Source: Kitasatospora cheerisanensis KCTC 2395
GTDB lineage: Bacteria; Actinomycetota; Actinomycetes; Streptomycetales; Streptomycetaceae
DNA length: 50,647 nucleotides
Reading direction: 5' to 3'
Assembly (NCBI RefSeq): GCF_000696185.1
Contig: NZ_KK853998.1
Coordinates: 1-50,647 of the forward strand
Shown one piece after another: positions 1 to 8,112 of the stretch. Each line of letters begins with the position of its first letter. The stretch's first letter is position 1. Below the pieces are notes generated by a model. The model did no database searches. It was not told where the DNA came from and worked only from the letters and a program-made list of their open reading frames with translations. The translations under genes and the position numbers were made by a program.

Positions 1-1
1 C

Positions 2-85
2 GCCACGACGCCCCAGCACCACGACGTCACCGGCAAGGCCGGCACCACCCCCGACCAAACCGACCACCAGGCAGCCCGGCCCTGA
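2..85 (+). CDS. possible 3' end of a gene entering from the left edge
   Basis: An open frame enters the window and stops at TGA 83-85, giving 27 codons of polar, low-complexity residues ending QTDHQAARP. The third positions are mostly G or C, as in the real genes here. No domain is visible and no start is present. It could be the hydrophilic tail of a plasmid protein or chance. Confidence 0.25.
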   Translation, partial: ATTPQHHDVTGKAGTTPDQTDHQAARP

Positions 86-429
86 ACGGCCGGAGACAGG
101 CCAGGACGGGCCACCTGTCACGCCCGACCCCGGCACAGGGATCCACAACCCTCCACCCAGCTCACAGGGCACCACAGCACCCCTGTCGCGCCCCCACACG
201 ACACCCCACCGCGACAGCCCGCCGACGTTGGGACCGGCCCCGCCGGCCGAGGAAACGAACAGCACAGCGCAGCGCCCCCGAACCGACGGACGCTCCACGC
301 CCACCCCTCCCTCCCCTCCTTCGTCGGTCGGTCGGGGCTCCCAGAGGTAAGTCGGCACCGACCTGCGCAAACTTGCCGGGCCTGACCTGCACAAACGCGC
401 CGGGCGCAGCGGGAGGGGGTGCCTCTAGT

Positions 430-501
430 CGAAACCAGAGACGAAACCAGGTGCGAAACCAGAGACGAAACCAGATGCGAAACCCGATACGAAACCGGCC
501 C
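430..501. repeat. 12-bp direct repeats, CGAAACCAGAGA type
   Basis: Six adjacent copies of a 12-bp unit with core CGAAACC. The last four positions vary (AGAGA, AGGTG, AGATG, CGATA). The period is close to one helical turn, so a DNA-binding protein would see the copies on one face. Iterons of an origin or partition site are possible; the sequence does not decide. Confidence 0.7.
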
Positions 502-940
502 TCGGCCCGCCGGCGGACGCGCCGGCGGGCGCGTGCTCGACGGCCCGGCCGTCGCCGTCGGCCGGCCGCAGGAGAAGAGGCCGAGCGCCGGTGAGCAGCC
601 CGTCTCAAGACCGACCAGGTGCTCGACGGCCTGGTCGTCGTCGTGGTCCGGCCCCACCGGGCACCCGGGCGGCCCGGGCCGGGCGGGCGGCTGCGCAGCG
701 GCCGGGGCGGCCTGCCGGCCGCTGGCGATCCGCCCGGCCGGGCGGTGGAGAACCCGGCTCGGCCGGCGCGCGCAGCAGGTGGTCGACTCCCGTTCCGCCT
801 GGTGCTGCGCCTGTCCTGCTGCTCGGGGGCTTCGCCCGGCACCGGAGGTGGCCAGGGAGAAGTAGTCGGCGCCGATGGACAGTGGACAAGCGGGCGCTGA
901 CCTGGGCTGATGCCGGTCCGGGCGGCGGGGCTGGGGCAAC

Positions 941-1083
941 CGCCAGTAGCAACCCCCAGTAGCAACCGCGAGTAGCAACCGCCAGTAGCAACCGCCAGTA
1001 GCAACCGCCAGTAGCAACCGCCAGTAGCAACCGCCAGTAGCAACCGCCAGTAGCAACCGCCAGTAGCAACCCCCAGTAGCAAC
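941..1083. repeat. 13-bp direct repeats, CGCCAGTAGCAAC type
   Basis: Eleven head-to-tail copies of a 13-bp unit with invariant AGTAGCAAC; only the leading bases vary (CGCC, CCCC, CGCG). The cluster is compact and nearly perfect, which indicates recent expansion or strong selection. It has no spacers and is not a CRISPR. Confidence 0.85.
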
Positions 1084-1341
1084 CCCGGCCCGCGGGCCCA
1101 CAAGACACAGGCGGCCCGGCCGGCCCGTGGCCGAACCCGCGCGCGTCGGCCTGGCCGTCGCCGCCAGCCGCAGGCGCCAACCACCAGCCCGCGCAGCACC
1201 GCCGATCCCGACCGGCCACCACCGCCCACCCACCACCACAGCAGGAAGAGGGGCCAGGGACAGGGATGTCGGAATTTCCGGGACCTTGGATGGGCCTCTG
1301 AGCTGCACGTATGCCAGCCTTCCGCCGGACCTGGGGGACTG

Positions 1342-1401
1342 GCGTCAGGACCTGCGTCAGGACCTGGGGCAGGACCCAGGCCAGGACCTACGTCGGGACC
1401 A
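1342..1401. repeat. 12-bp direct repeats, GTCAGGACCTGC type
   Basis: Five adjacent degenerate copies of a 12-bp unit with core CAGGACC. It has the same period and similar placement relative to the conserved CCGTCGCCGTCGGCC flank as the cluster at 430, but a different core. Confidence 0.65.
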
Positions 1402-1656
1402 CTACCGCGGCTTCGACCGGGCCGGCGACGGCCGGGCCGTCGAGCACGCGGGCCCGGTGGCGGCCCGGCCGTCGCCGTCGGCCAGCCGCAGGCGCCGAAG
1501 AACAGCCCGCGCAGCGCCGCCGATCCCGACCGGCTCCACCGCCACCCACCACCAACAGCAGGCCGCACAGAGGGATGCCAGACCTTCGGGGCGTGCTCCT
1601 CCAACCCTTTGACCTGGGCGGACGAGGTGGCCGAGCGCCGAGAAGGGGGAGCGCCA

Positions 1657-1704
1657 TCGGAACCACCGTCGGAACCGCCATCGGAACCACCATCGGAACC
1701 GGCG
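1657..1704. repeat. 12-bp direct repeats, ATCGGAACCACC type
   Basis: Four adjacent copies of a 12-bp unit with core TCGGAACC, the fourth repeat family of the left region. Confidence 0.65.
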
Positions 1705-1926
1705 CAGCGGGCCGGAGCGGGGCCGGGAGAGCCGCTGTACGGCTTCGGCAGGGTCGGAGCGGGGCCGGGGGCGGGAAAGGGGCGCGGAGGGCCCTGCAGG
1801 GCGTCCTGGCGGACGCTGGCGGCCGGGGCGGGCAGGTGTCCTCTGACACGCGACCTTGACCGATTGCCAGGCGATCTTGACGGTCTGGTGCGGCTCTCGC
1901 CCGTGCCGGACAGCCGCCTGCGTCCT

Positions 1927-2481
1927 TCACCAGTGCCCGCCGTCCCATTCCGCTCTGGGGACCGGGCCCTCCGAGACGTCGCCGCAGCGCTCCGCCCACA
2001 TCGGGGCGACGAACACGGGTCGGCTCAGTACGACGTCCCCGGCACGCTGGGCACGCAGGACCACCCCGAGCGTGTCCGAGCCCGGAGACGTGTCCTGGCT
2101 GTAGCGCAGTTCGTGTCCGCGGGCGGCCGTGTACGCGGCGAAGTCGCTTTCGAGTTCGGACGGCACCCGGCCGACCAGGGGCAGCCCGTCCAGGGTGACC
2201 TGCGGACCCCGCAACGCGTTGACGACCACACAGGCCAGGCGTTCGGCGTCGTAGTAGAGCGTGAGCACCGAGTCGTTCGACGAGCGCGGAAGGTAGAACT
2301 CGTCGCTCAGCACCTGGCCGTAGTGGCGCGTGCTGGCGCACGAGGGTTCCAGGAACCCGTCGAGTGTCTCCAGCACGTCCTCGTACGACATGCCGAACCG
2401 CAGCGGACCCACGCTTTTGAGCGGGTCGAACTCCCACCGGACCCGGTCGTCCTCCTCGACAACCTGCCAGGCACCGAACAT
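1927..2481 (-). CDS. hypothetical protein, 184 aa
   Basis: A well-formed soluble protein with strong codon bias and a good ribosome site (GGAAGGAG) upstream of the ATG at 2481. It begins with WEFDPLKSVGPLRFGMS, followed by alternating hydrophobic and polar segments typical of a beta-rich fold (YLPRSSNDSVLTLYYD, LACVVVNAL). There is no signal peptide, membrane segment or catalytic motif. The 'VGPLRFGMS..DV...L' opening resembles small actinomycete proteins found beside polymorphic toxins, so an immunity-type role is possible but is only inference. It stands alone with no overlapping neighbour. Confidence 0.75.
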   Translation of the reverse strand: MFGAWQVVEEDDRVRWEFDPLKSVGPLRFGMSYEDVLETLDGFLEPSCASTRHYGQVLSDEFYLPRSSNDSVLTLYYDAERLACVVVNALRGPQVTLDGLPLVGRVPSELESDFAAYTAARGHELRYSQDTSPGSDTLGVVLRAQRAGDVVLSRPVFVAPMWAERCGDVSEGPVPRAEWDGGHW

Positions 2482-2777
2482 CGCGCACTCCTTCCTCGGA
2501 CGGTCGCTCGCGCCGATCGGCCCCTCGGACCTCCCGCCCGGCCCCCGTGCCCGGCGGCCCGGTGAAGCTCATCCCGAAGGTCGGCAAACCGGCACCACCG
2601 TACGTAGTAGCGGTGACAACCACCGCCCACCGATCAAGACCAGCTGGCAGGAACTTGCCGGTGGTCAAGATCGGATGGCAAACCGTCAAGGTCACCCGTC
2701 CGAGGACAAGAAGCCACGCCCCGCTCGCAGGCCTGTCCCAGACCGGGCACGCAGCACTCCCACCAGGGGAAATGGGG

Positions 2778-2862
2778 TGGGACAGTCCCAGGTTCGTCCC
2801 AGCAAAACGGACATAGTGGGGCAGCGTGGGACGGTGCTGGGACAGGTGTCCCAGCACCGTCC
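2778..2862. repeat. palindrome cluster with a 16-bp perfect inverted repeat
   Basis: Arms 2829-2844 and 2847-2862 are perfectly complementary over 16 bp with only GG between them, containing GGTGCTGGGACA and its complement. A shorter palindrome TGGGACAGTCCCA lies at 2778-2790, and further TGTCCCAG/GTCCCAGC motifs occur nearby (2729, 2795). The rest of 2482-2910 has no gene that I can support. A cruciform-forming operator or plasmid replication/transfer site is possible; there is no T-run, so a terminator is less likely. Confidence 0.7.
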
Positions 2863-2910
2863 GGGCCCGGCATCGACGTTTGCGCGCCCGGTGGGCCGGG
2901 GGCGGGGTGG

Positions 2911-3150
2911 TCAGAGGGTGCCGGTCAGGTAGTAGCCGGTGCGGCGGGGCTTGCCGGCCGCGGTGGTCGCGGTGGCGTGGAAGTACGAGGCGGGGATGGT
3001 GTGGCGCACGCTGCTGGCCTCGCCGGTGGCCTCGACCGTCCGGGCGTCGACGTCGAGGGCGCGCACGATCACGGTCTCGGGGTAGGTGCTGGTCGCGCCG
3101 CCCCGGCAGGTCGTGTAGATCTGGCCGGGCGTGATCTCGGGACGGGACAC
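2911..3150 (-). CDS. small hypothetical protein, 79 aa
   Basis: A compact protein opening MSRPEITPGQIYTTCRGG, with beta-strand-like stretches (ETVIVRALDVDARTVEAT) and ending RRTGYYLTGTL. The pattern 'I..GQIY..C' followed by short strands resembles small OB/SH3-like proteins of streptomycete plasmids and phages, but I do not recognise a named family. GAGGAGA lies just upstream of the ATG at 3150. It is the last gene of a minus-strand run beginning at 4905, and a duplicated 16-bp element about 85-130 bp upstream may control it. Confidence 0.65.
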   Translation of the reverse strand: MSRPEITPGQIYTTCRGGATSTYPETVIVRALDVDARTVEATGEASSVRHTIPASYFHATATTAAGKPRRTGYYLTGTL

Positions 3151-3233
3151 GGTCTCTCCTCGGTGCTGGTCGGTGCCGGGCGGGGCAGGTGGCCGGCACC
3201 GGCCGCGCCGCGATGGACAGGCCCGGCGGGTGC

Positions 3234-3281
3234 CGCGTTTCCCCTGGACAATCGGGCGTTTCCCCTGGACAGAACCCGATC
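3234..3281. promoter_or_regulatory. two direct repeats of GCGTTTCCCCTGGACA
   Basis: Two identical 16-bp copies spaced 21 bp apart (start to start) in the gap between the zinc-finger gene and the 79-aa gene. A tandem element of this spacing is a plausible operator for a minus-strand promoter; no clear -10/-35 pair is visible. Confidence 0.5.
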
Positions 3282-3291
3282 GTCGGTGGGG

Positions 3292-4603
3292 TCAGGTGCG
3301 GGTCGAATCCTGACGCAGGGCCAGGGCGATGCTGCGGGTGGCGGTGCGGGCGTCGGGGTGCCGGATGGGGCGGTCCTGGGTGTCGACCAGGTAGGTGAGC
3401 GGCTCGCCGAACCCGACGAAGGCGATCCAGCCGCCGAGGCTGTCGCGGGCGGCCTCGGTCCAGCCGACGAGCCGGTCGTCGCGGGCGACCAGGCACACGT
3501 CGTCCTGGTCGATCCAGCCGCGGATCTCCCAGCCGGGGCCGATCTCCGGCAGCAGGGTGGCGAAGGTGGTCGGACCGAGGCGGCGCTGGTCGACCGGCAC
3601 CACGGCGAGCGGGTCCGGCCGCGCGGCGGGCCCGGGCAGCGCGGGTGATGCGTCGCGGGAGGCTTCGTTCCGTCCCGGTGATGCGTCGCGGGAGGCATTG
3701 GGTCCCGAACGCGATACATCGCGGGAGGCATCGTGCTGCCCCCCCTGATGCGTCGCGGGAGGCATCCAGAGGTCGGGGCGGGGCGGCCGCCGCAGCAGCC
3801 CGGTCGAGCGGGCGGGCCGCTTCGGCCGGCGCCCGCTCCGCCCCCTGGACGGGCGTCCGGACAGCCTGACTTGGTGCCTCCCGGGAGGCATCGAGTTCCC
3901 GCTCGAACGCGGCCTGCGCCTGCTGCACGGCGGTGCGCGCGCGGGCCAGCAGCTCCTCCGCCGCGCGCTCCAGACCGGACAGTGGCAGGCGCAGCAGCAT
4001 CCGGCCGGTCTGCGCGCCGACGTCCGGGCCGACCCCCTGGTCCAGGGTCTGGGCGAGGCCGCGAGCTGCACGGTCGACGAGCGCGCCGAGGTCGGCGATC
4101 TGCTGCGCCGCCTCGCTGTCCAGTGGCTCGCGCGAGGCATCAAGGTTGGTGGCGGCGAGGGCGGCGGCCTGCTTGTCCCGGGTGCGGGCGCGGTACGCCT
4201 TGGAGGAGCAGGCCCGGCCGCAGTAGGCCGGACGCTGCCCGGGGCCGTCCCCCCTGATCGGCGTGCCGCACACCTTGCAGCGCGGCTGCTCCGCGGCGCT
4301 GCCCGTCTCCTCGATGACTCGCGCGTCAGTTCCCATGATCGGCATCGTAGGCGCGAGGTGGGACGGTGCCGCCCGGCGGGCGGCGGGCACCGGCTGCTGC
4401 ACCGCGTCCGGCTGCTGCGCAATGTGCTGCACGGCGTGCGCATCGTGCTGCGCTTCGCGCTGCGCGTGCTGCACCGCCCGGGCCCGGCGCTGCACGGGGA
4501 CGGCCAGAGCGCCGTCCTGGTCCGCCTGTCCGCTGTCGTCGTCGGCGGCGAGCAGCTCCTCCGCCGGCGCCCGCTCCCGCGAGCCCAGGCGCCGCCCCGG
4601 CAT
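3292..4603 (-). pseudogene. Cys4 zinc-finger protein with DASR repeats, broken by a G-run frameshift
   Basis: The N-terminal frame starts at ATG 4603, coupled by TGATG to the upstream gene, or at internal ATGs 4345/4336. It holds RCKVCGTPI and AYCGRAC, a Cys4 zinc-binding pair followed by a basic stretch, then Ala-rich helices. The C-terminal frame, ending at 3292, holds a folded-looking domain (LLPEIGPGWEIRGWID, LGGWIAFVGFGEPLTYLVD). Both halves carry the linker motif DASR[DE]. They meet at a run of seven C (plus strand 3739-3745); removing one base joins DASGG to QHDASRDVSRSG and restores one frame. This is either an assembly error, a real mutation, or slippage. DNA or RNA binding is likely; the function is unknown. 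Confidence 0.65.
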
Positions 4604-4905
4604 CAAGACGGCCCGACCGCGCGGCGCCGTGACGCCGAGGCGGCCCGGCCGAGGTCGGCGGCGACACCCGCCGCGCGGGCCGCCGCCTCACCGAGCGGGT
4701 AGTACGCGGCCGGGAAATCCGGCCGCACCGGCGCCAGCGCAGAGGCGAGCGCATCGAGGCCGGCCCCGACGTCGGCCTCCGGCCCGGCGGCGTCCAGGAC
4801 ACGCAGCGCCGCGGTGATCGAGGCCGCCAGGTTCGCGGCGTCGCGCCGGACCCGCTCGGCAGCAGAGCGGTCCACACGCCGCTGCTCCGCGAACACGTCA
4901 CTCAC
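4603..4905 (-). CDS. small helical hypothetical protein, 100 aa
   Basis: Starts at GTG 4905 with GGGAGG seven bases upstream. The first part is helical and charged (VFAEQRRVDRSAAERVRRDAANL), then Ala/Leu-rich helices to the end; there is no Cys, signal or membrane segment. Its stop overlaps the ATG of the zinc-finger gene (TGATG), so the two are translationally coupled and probably act together. I do not recognise the family. Confidence 0.7.
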   Translation of the reverse strand: MSDVFAEQRRVDRSAAERVRRDAANLAASITAALRVLDAAGPEADVGAGLDALASALAPVRPDFPAAYYPLGEAAARAAGVAADLGRAASASRRRAVGPS

Positions 4906-5362
4906 GTCGCCGCCTCCCCGCTTGGGAGGGCGGCGGCGGTGTGAGCGACGGGCAGTTTCCGCCCGCCGATGTGAATGCAGGAAATCATGCCCTGCCAACG
5001 ATAGCGAGCGACGCCGGAAACGGACTGCTCCGAAATCGACCGACCGGCGGCGTGAATCCCTCTGGTGGCACTCGAATCGTCCTTCGAATTCCTTCTGGCG
5101 TTTTTACGCCGAACAATCCTGCGGAACTACCGGCGCGGAGAATTCTTCGACCGACGACTGGGCCCGCCCGGCTACAGCGTCGGGTCTACGCAGTAGGCAA
5201 CGACGCCGCCGAGGAACGGAACGTCGTCCCAGGCGCCGCGCAAACTCCTCGCACCTGGCGCGACTGCTGCAGCTGGAGACGGTCGAGGTGCCGATGGCGG
5301 TGGTGACCGCCGACCTGCTCGGTCCCGATGTACGAGCCAGCCCGATGCCGGCGGCGCGGGGA
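4906..5362. other. intergenic, lower-GC segment
   Basis: No supported gene. About 4975-5150 is clearly less GC-rich than its surroundings and contains the hairpin GGCGTTTTTACGCC near 5099 and two CTTCGAAT/GAATTC motifs. This is a reasonable place for the promoter of the minus-strand genes at 4905-2911. The remainder is the 3' region of the next gene. Confidence 0.4.
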
Positions 5363-5743
5363 TCAGGTTGTCCTGCCGGGCTCGGAGTCGGCGTCGGGAG
5401 CGGGCAGTTGTCCGGCGGCGCGCCGTTCCAGGGCCAGGCGCAGGAGTTCGAGGGCGTCGGCGGCGTTGGCGGACAGCAGCACCTGGTTGTCGGCCGCGTC
5501 GATGACCTGGCAGCCGTCGACCAGGGTGCTCCAGGTGCCGGCCGCGACGTCCCACTCCTCCACCCAGCCGGCGAGGCGGCCGTGCCGCTCGAGGCCCTGG
5601 ACGCCGGGGAAGTCGGGCCAGGTGAGGTGGACCAGGCCGCCGCCGAGGGTGTACGAGCGGCCGGGGGCGCCGAGGCCTCGCTCGGTGGGCGGCGTCCAGC
5701 GGGTGGGGCGGCCGAGCGCGAGGTCGTAGGGCAGGTGCGGCAC
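5363..5743 (-). CDS. hypothetical protein, 126 aa or longer
   Basis: A clear protein from GTG 5743 with beta-rich segments (GRSYTLGGGLVHLTWPDFPGV, LVDGCQVIDAADNQVLLSA) and an Arg/Ala helix near the C-terminus. The same frame stays open upstream to a TAG at 5954-5956. The extra residues (opening LHRDAGDALDAIYRDAQEAD, then Pro/Ala-rich) also look coding, but offer only a CTG start at 5926 with GGAGG before it. The true start is therefore uncertain, or the 5' end is damaged. It was probably acquired with the neighbouring plasmid genes; I see no named domain. Confidence 0.6.
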   Translation of the reverse strand: MPHLPYDLALGRPTRWTPPTERGLGAPGRSYTLGGGLVHLTWPDFPGVQGLERHGRLAGWVEEWDVAAGTWSTLVDGCQVIDAADNQVLLSANAADALELLRLALERRAAGQLPAPDADSEPGRTT

Positions 5744-5966
5744 AGCGTCCCCGGCGGTGCCGGCGCCGGGGACGGCGTGGTCGGGACCGGCAGGACGGCG
5801 GGTCCGGGCCGGGGCGGGGGCCTGAGGCCGGCCGTTCGACGCCCGGTCGGCAGGTGCGGCGGGGCGGTCGGCCTCCTGCGCGTCGCGGTAGATCGCGTCG
5901 AGGGCGTCGCCGGCGTCGCGGTGCAGTCGGGGCCGGCCTCCCGCGAGCGGGACCTACAGGTCCTCG

Positions 5967-6010
5967 GATCGGGCTCACCGAGCCGTCCCTGTAGCCCGGC
6001 GAGCCCGATC
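5967..6010. repeat. inverted repeat GATCGGGCTC / GAGCCCGATC
   Basis: Perfect 10-bp arms at 5967-5976 and 6001-6010 with a 24-bp loop, upstream of the minus-strand gene at 5743. It lies between divergently oriented genes, so an operator is as likely as a terminator. Confidence 0.5.
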
Positions 6011-6252
6011 CCCCTGCAGGTCGTACCGGGAATGAGCCGAACATGGACGAGGAGACGGCCACGGGGCCAGGTGTGGCATCGCGCACGCGAGGCCACCCGA
6101 TCAGGCTGGCGCCGCCACTCGAACACCTGCAACCGGCTTTCGTCACCACCACCAAGACCGGCTCCCGTCAGGCCCGGGCCTTACACCCCCACGGCTCGTT
6201 AACCATCCCGGGTTACCTACTACGACAACCCCAACGGACAGGAGCCGCCCCC

Positions 6253-6549
6253 GTGACCAAGCCCCGCCTCACCCTCGAAGAACACCTCGAACTCGGGTCC
6301 GTCCTCACCGGCATCCGCAACGAGCTCCTCCACCGAGGCGTTGACCTCGCAAACGCCTACCCCCGCAGCGGCCCCGAAGGTGCCCCGTACCGCGCACTCA
6401 AGCAGGCCATGGACCGCATCGAAGCAGCCCGCAACACCCTCGACAACCTCGTCCACAGCGAATACCCCGAGGAAGCCCAGCCTGCGATCTACTACGCCGG
6501 CGAGCAGGCAGCCACAATCGCCATTCCGCACTCCCGCAAGAGTCGCTGA
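6253..6549 (+). CDS. small hypothetical protein, 98 aa
   Basis: I choose GTG 6253 because CAGGAG lies about eight bases upstream; an upstream ATG in frame lacks a ribosome site and lies in non-coding sequence. The protein is acidic and almost entirely helical (LTLEEHLELGSVLTGIRNELLHRG, YRALKQAMDRIEAARNTLDNLV), with no Cys or membrane segment. It is a monocistronic gene with its own terminator just downstream. Helical small proteins of this kind are common on actinomycete plasmids and in phages; I know no function. Confidence 0.75.
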   Translation: MTKPRLTLEEHLELGSVLTGIRNELLHRGVDLANAYPRSGPEGAPYRALKQAMDRIEAARNTLDNLVHSEYPEEAQPAIYYAGEQAATIAIPHSRKSR

Positions 6550-6556
6550 CACGACA

Positions 6557-6587
6557 GTGCCCCGCCGTGCTGCTCACGGCGGGGCAC
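6557..6587 (+). terminator. 13-bp stem terminator
   Basis: GTGCCCCGCCGTG and its perfect complement are separated by CTGCT, starting seven bases after the stop of the 98-aa gene. There is no T-run, as is usual for streptomycete stem-loop terminators. Confidence 0.8.
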
Positions 6588-6799
6588 CCGCACTCTACGG
6601 TGGTCGCTGGCCGGACGGACCTTGTTGCCCAAGGGTGAACTTCCCGATCGCGACGGCGGCCGCCGTCGACGACCTGGTGCGGCGTGCCTGGGCAACTGGT
6701 TGCCTGTCAGCGGTCGCTCTGCGAACTCAACCACACGCTCACCACGGCGATCCACGGGCGGGGCTTCTGGCGCCCCATGCGGAGGGAGTGACAGAACCT

Positions 6800-7207
6800 C
6801 TAAACAGCGACGAGGTTGGGGCGCCCGGTCGAACGGGGCGGCTGCTTCCGGTAGAGCGGGGCCGCGATGTCGGGGAGCCGACCCTCGCGAACATCGAGCG
6901 CCGCTTCGCGGAGCGCGGCCTCCATCTGGGACTGGGAGCTGTACTTGGCGATGAAGGGGTGCAGGCGGTAGTTGTGGCCGCGGCCGTCGCCGCTGCGGAT
7001 GACGAGGTGCCGATCGACGAGGCACTTCATGCCTCGGCTAACGGCGGATTCGGCGAGGCCGAGTCGTTCGGCCATCTCGACCTGGCTGTGGCGGACTTCT
7101 CCGCCGGGCTGCTGCAGTTCGGACATGATGCCGAGTACGGCGATCGCGGAGGGCGTCAGCTTCAGGCGGGGGATCATGCCGAGCACGCCGGAGGGGGTGA
7201 TCTCCAT
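6800..7207 (-). CDS. RepL-like winged-helix protein, 135 aa
   Basis: Begins at ATG 7207 behind GAGGAGG. Residues about 13-80 form a winged helix: LTPSAIAVLGIMSEL, then the recognition region SQVEMAERLGLAESAVSRGMKCLVDRHLVI, then a wing ending HNYRLHPFIAKYSS. The late '.YRL.P.' motif is like that of RepL plasmid initiators (compare '..Y.VNP.L..RG' in the gene before it). It lies ten bases downstream of that gene and shares its layout, so the two are likely an old duplication and a co-transcribed pair. Replication control or copy-number regulation is the best inference; a MarR-type regulator is the alternative. Confidence 0.7.
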   Translation of the reverse strand: MEITPSGVLGMIPRLKLTPSAIAVLGIMSELQQPGGEVRHSQVEMAERLGLAESAVSRGMKCLVDRHLVIRSGDGRGHNYRLHPFIAKYSSQSQMEAALREAALDVREGRLPDIAAPLYRKQPPRSTGRPNLVAV

Positions 7208-7217
7208 GGGGTCCTCC

Positions 7218-7814
7218 TCAGCTTTCGCGGGCGAAGTCGTCGGGCCCGATCGTATCGGGGAACTCGGAGGCGAGCTTCTCCGCCCGGACCAGGGCGAGGA
7301 CGCCGTTCTGCTCGTCGCCGTTGCCGCGGAAGCACAGGCGGGGGTTGACGTCGTACTGGCCGCGCTTCTTGTGCCGGCGGATGTAGTTGAGTTCGCAGAG
7401 CCTGCCGATGGCGGAGTTGACGCTGCTGCGGGCGACGCCGAGTTCGTTCGCCATCTCGACCTGGGTCTGGTTGATCTGGCCTCGGTTCTGGGAGCCCATC
7501 ATGTGGAGCAGGACGGCGACCTCGACGGGGCTGAGGCGGTGCGCGACGATGCACCTGGCCAGGACTTTGGCGAGGAACCAGTTGCTGGTCAGGGAATAGC
7601 CCATGGAGCCGGCCATGTCGTGGGCGGCGCGGCGGGGGCGGAATTTGACGGTGACTTCGTCGACGGCGGCGGCGGCGGGCTGCGTGGCGATGTCCATCGC
7701 GAGCTGTTCGCCGAAGCGGTCGAGCAGGCTGACGAGCTCGGGCTCGGCTGCGGATCGGACCGGCCGGGGCTTGGGTGTTGCGCCGGCGGGACCGGTCCGT
7801 CGTTCTGCTCGCAC
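7218..7814 (-). CDS. RepL-like winged-helix replication protein, 198 aa
   Basis: I choose GTG 7814 because AGGAGG sits just before it. The N-terminal 60 residues are variable. Residues from about 80 give the winged helix LSPVEVAVLLHMMGS, NQTQVEMANELGVARSSVNSAIGRLCELNYI, then the wing and the phrase GQYDVNPRLCFRGN. This closely resembles the '(Y)xVNPxLFFRG' signature I know from RepL-family plasmid initiators. A dense set of CGCAAGTT-like repeats and a 9-bp inverted repeat lie directly upstream, as expected for an iteron origin read by its own gene product. No search was possible; a transcription factor of the same fold cannot be excluded. Confidence 0.7.
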   Translation of the reverse strand: MRAERRTGPAGATPKPRPVRSAAEPELVSLLDRFGEQLAMDIATQPAAAAVDEVTVKFRPRRAAHDMAGSMGYSLTSNWFLAKVLARCIVAHRLSPVEVAVLLHMMGSQNRGQINQTQVEMANELGVARSSVNSAIGRLCELNYIRRHKKRGQYDVNPRLCFRGNGDEQNGVLALVRAEKLASEFPDTIGPDDFARES

Positions 7815-7853
7815 AGTGCCTCCTGGAACGGATTGTCGGCATGACACTAGCGG

Positions 7854-8112
7854 AACTTGCGGACGGCTCGAAGTTTTGATGCGGCGAGTCGCAACTCTTG
7901 TTCACGGGACCCGACACCGGACTCTGATTGGTGTGGGCGAGGCAGCCGGGTTGGCGGCTTCCTTGCGGATAGGCGCAAGTTTTGCCGCCGATCGTTCCTG
8001 GCATACAGCCAGAGCTTCCCGGCCGGCTCGAAGTTGGCGTCGACCGCAAGAAGACTTGCTGATAGTCGCAAGTTTCTGTAGCGAATCGCGGACACTTGAA
8101 CCGCAAGTGTCC
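7854..8112. repeat. CGCAAGTT-type repeats and inverted repeat, candidate plasmid origin
   Basis: Copies and near-copies of CGCAAGTTT occur on both strands at about 7854, 7869, 7889, 7973, 8030 and 8065. They end in a perfect inverted repeat GGACACTTG-aaccg-CAAGTGTCC (8090-8112). A DnaA-box-like TGTGGAAAA lies at 8166. The rest, to 8813, contains no gene I can support. Placement directly upstream of the RepL-like pair suggests the origin or its autoregulatory operator. Confidence 0.5.

Larger units (their letters stand above)
86..1926. other. gene-poor repeat-rich region
   Basis: I see no convincing gene in these 1.8 kb. The long open frames are GC-bias artefacts; their translations are Pro/Arg/Ala strings or a repeated CYWRLLLAVATGG produced by the 13-bp repeats. 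Four tandem-repeat clusters are listed separately. A flanking block containing CCGTCGCCGTCGGCC and CAGCCGCAGGCGCC occurs near 546-572, 1151-1178 and 1466-1497. GATCCCGACCGG followed by CACCCACCACCA occurs at about 1203 and 1522. The region is therefore imperfectly duplicated. Confidence 0.6.

Noticed and set aside
941..1083. Possible CRISPR array
   Set aside because: Units are 13 bp with no spacers between them, so this is a simple tandem repeat.
118..1308. Protein with repeated CYWRLLLAVATGG
   Set aside because: Produced by reading the 13-bp DNA repeats; flanks are low-complexity and no ribosome site is present.
1388..4606. 1072-codon minus-strand frame
   Set aside because: Only the part between about 3740 and 4603 has coding character. 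The rest runs through the 184-aa and 79-aa genes and the repeat region in the wrong frame.
5172..6155. 327- and 342-codon frames on the minus strand
   Set aside because: Arg/Pro-rich shadows of the 126-aa gene; only the third frame has plausible protein segments.
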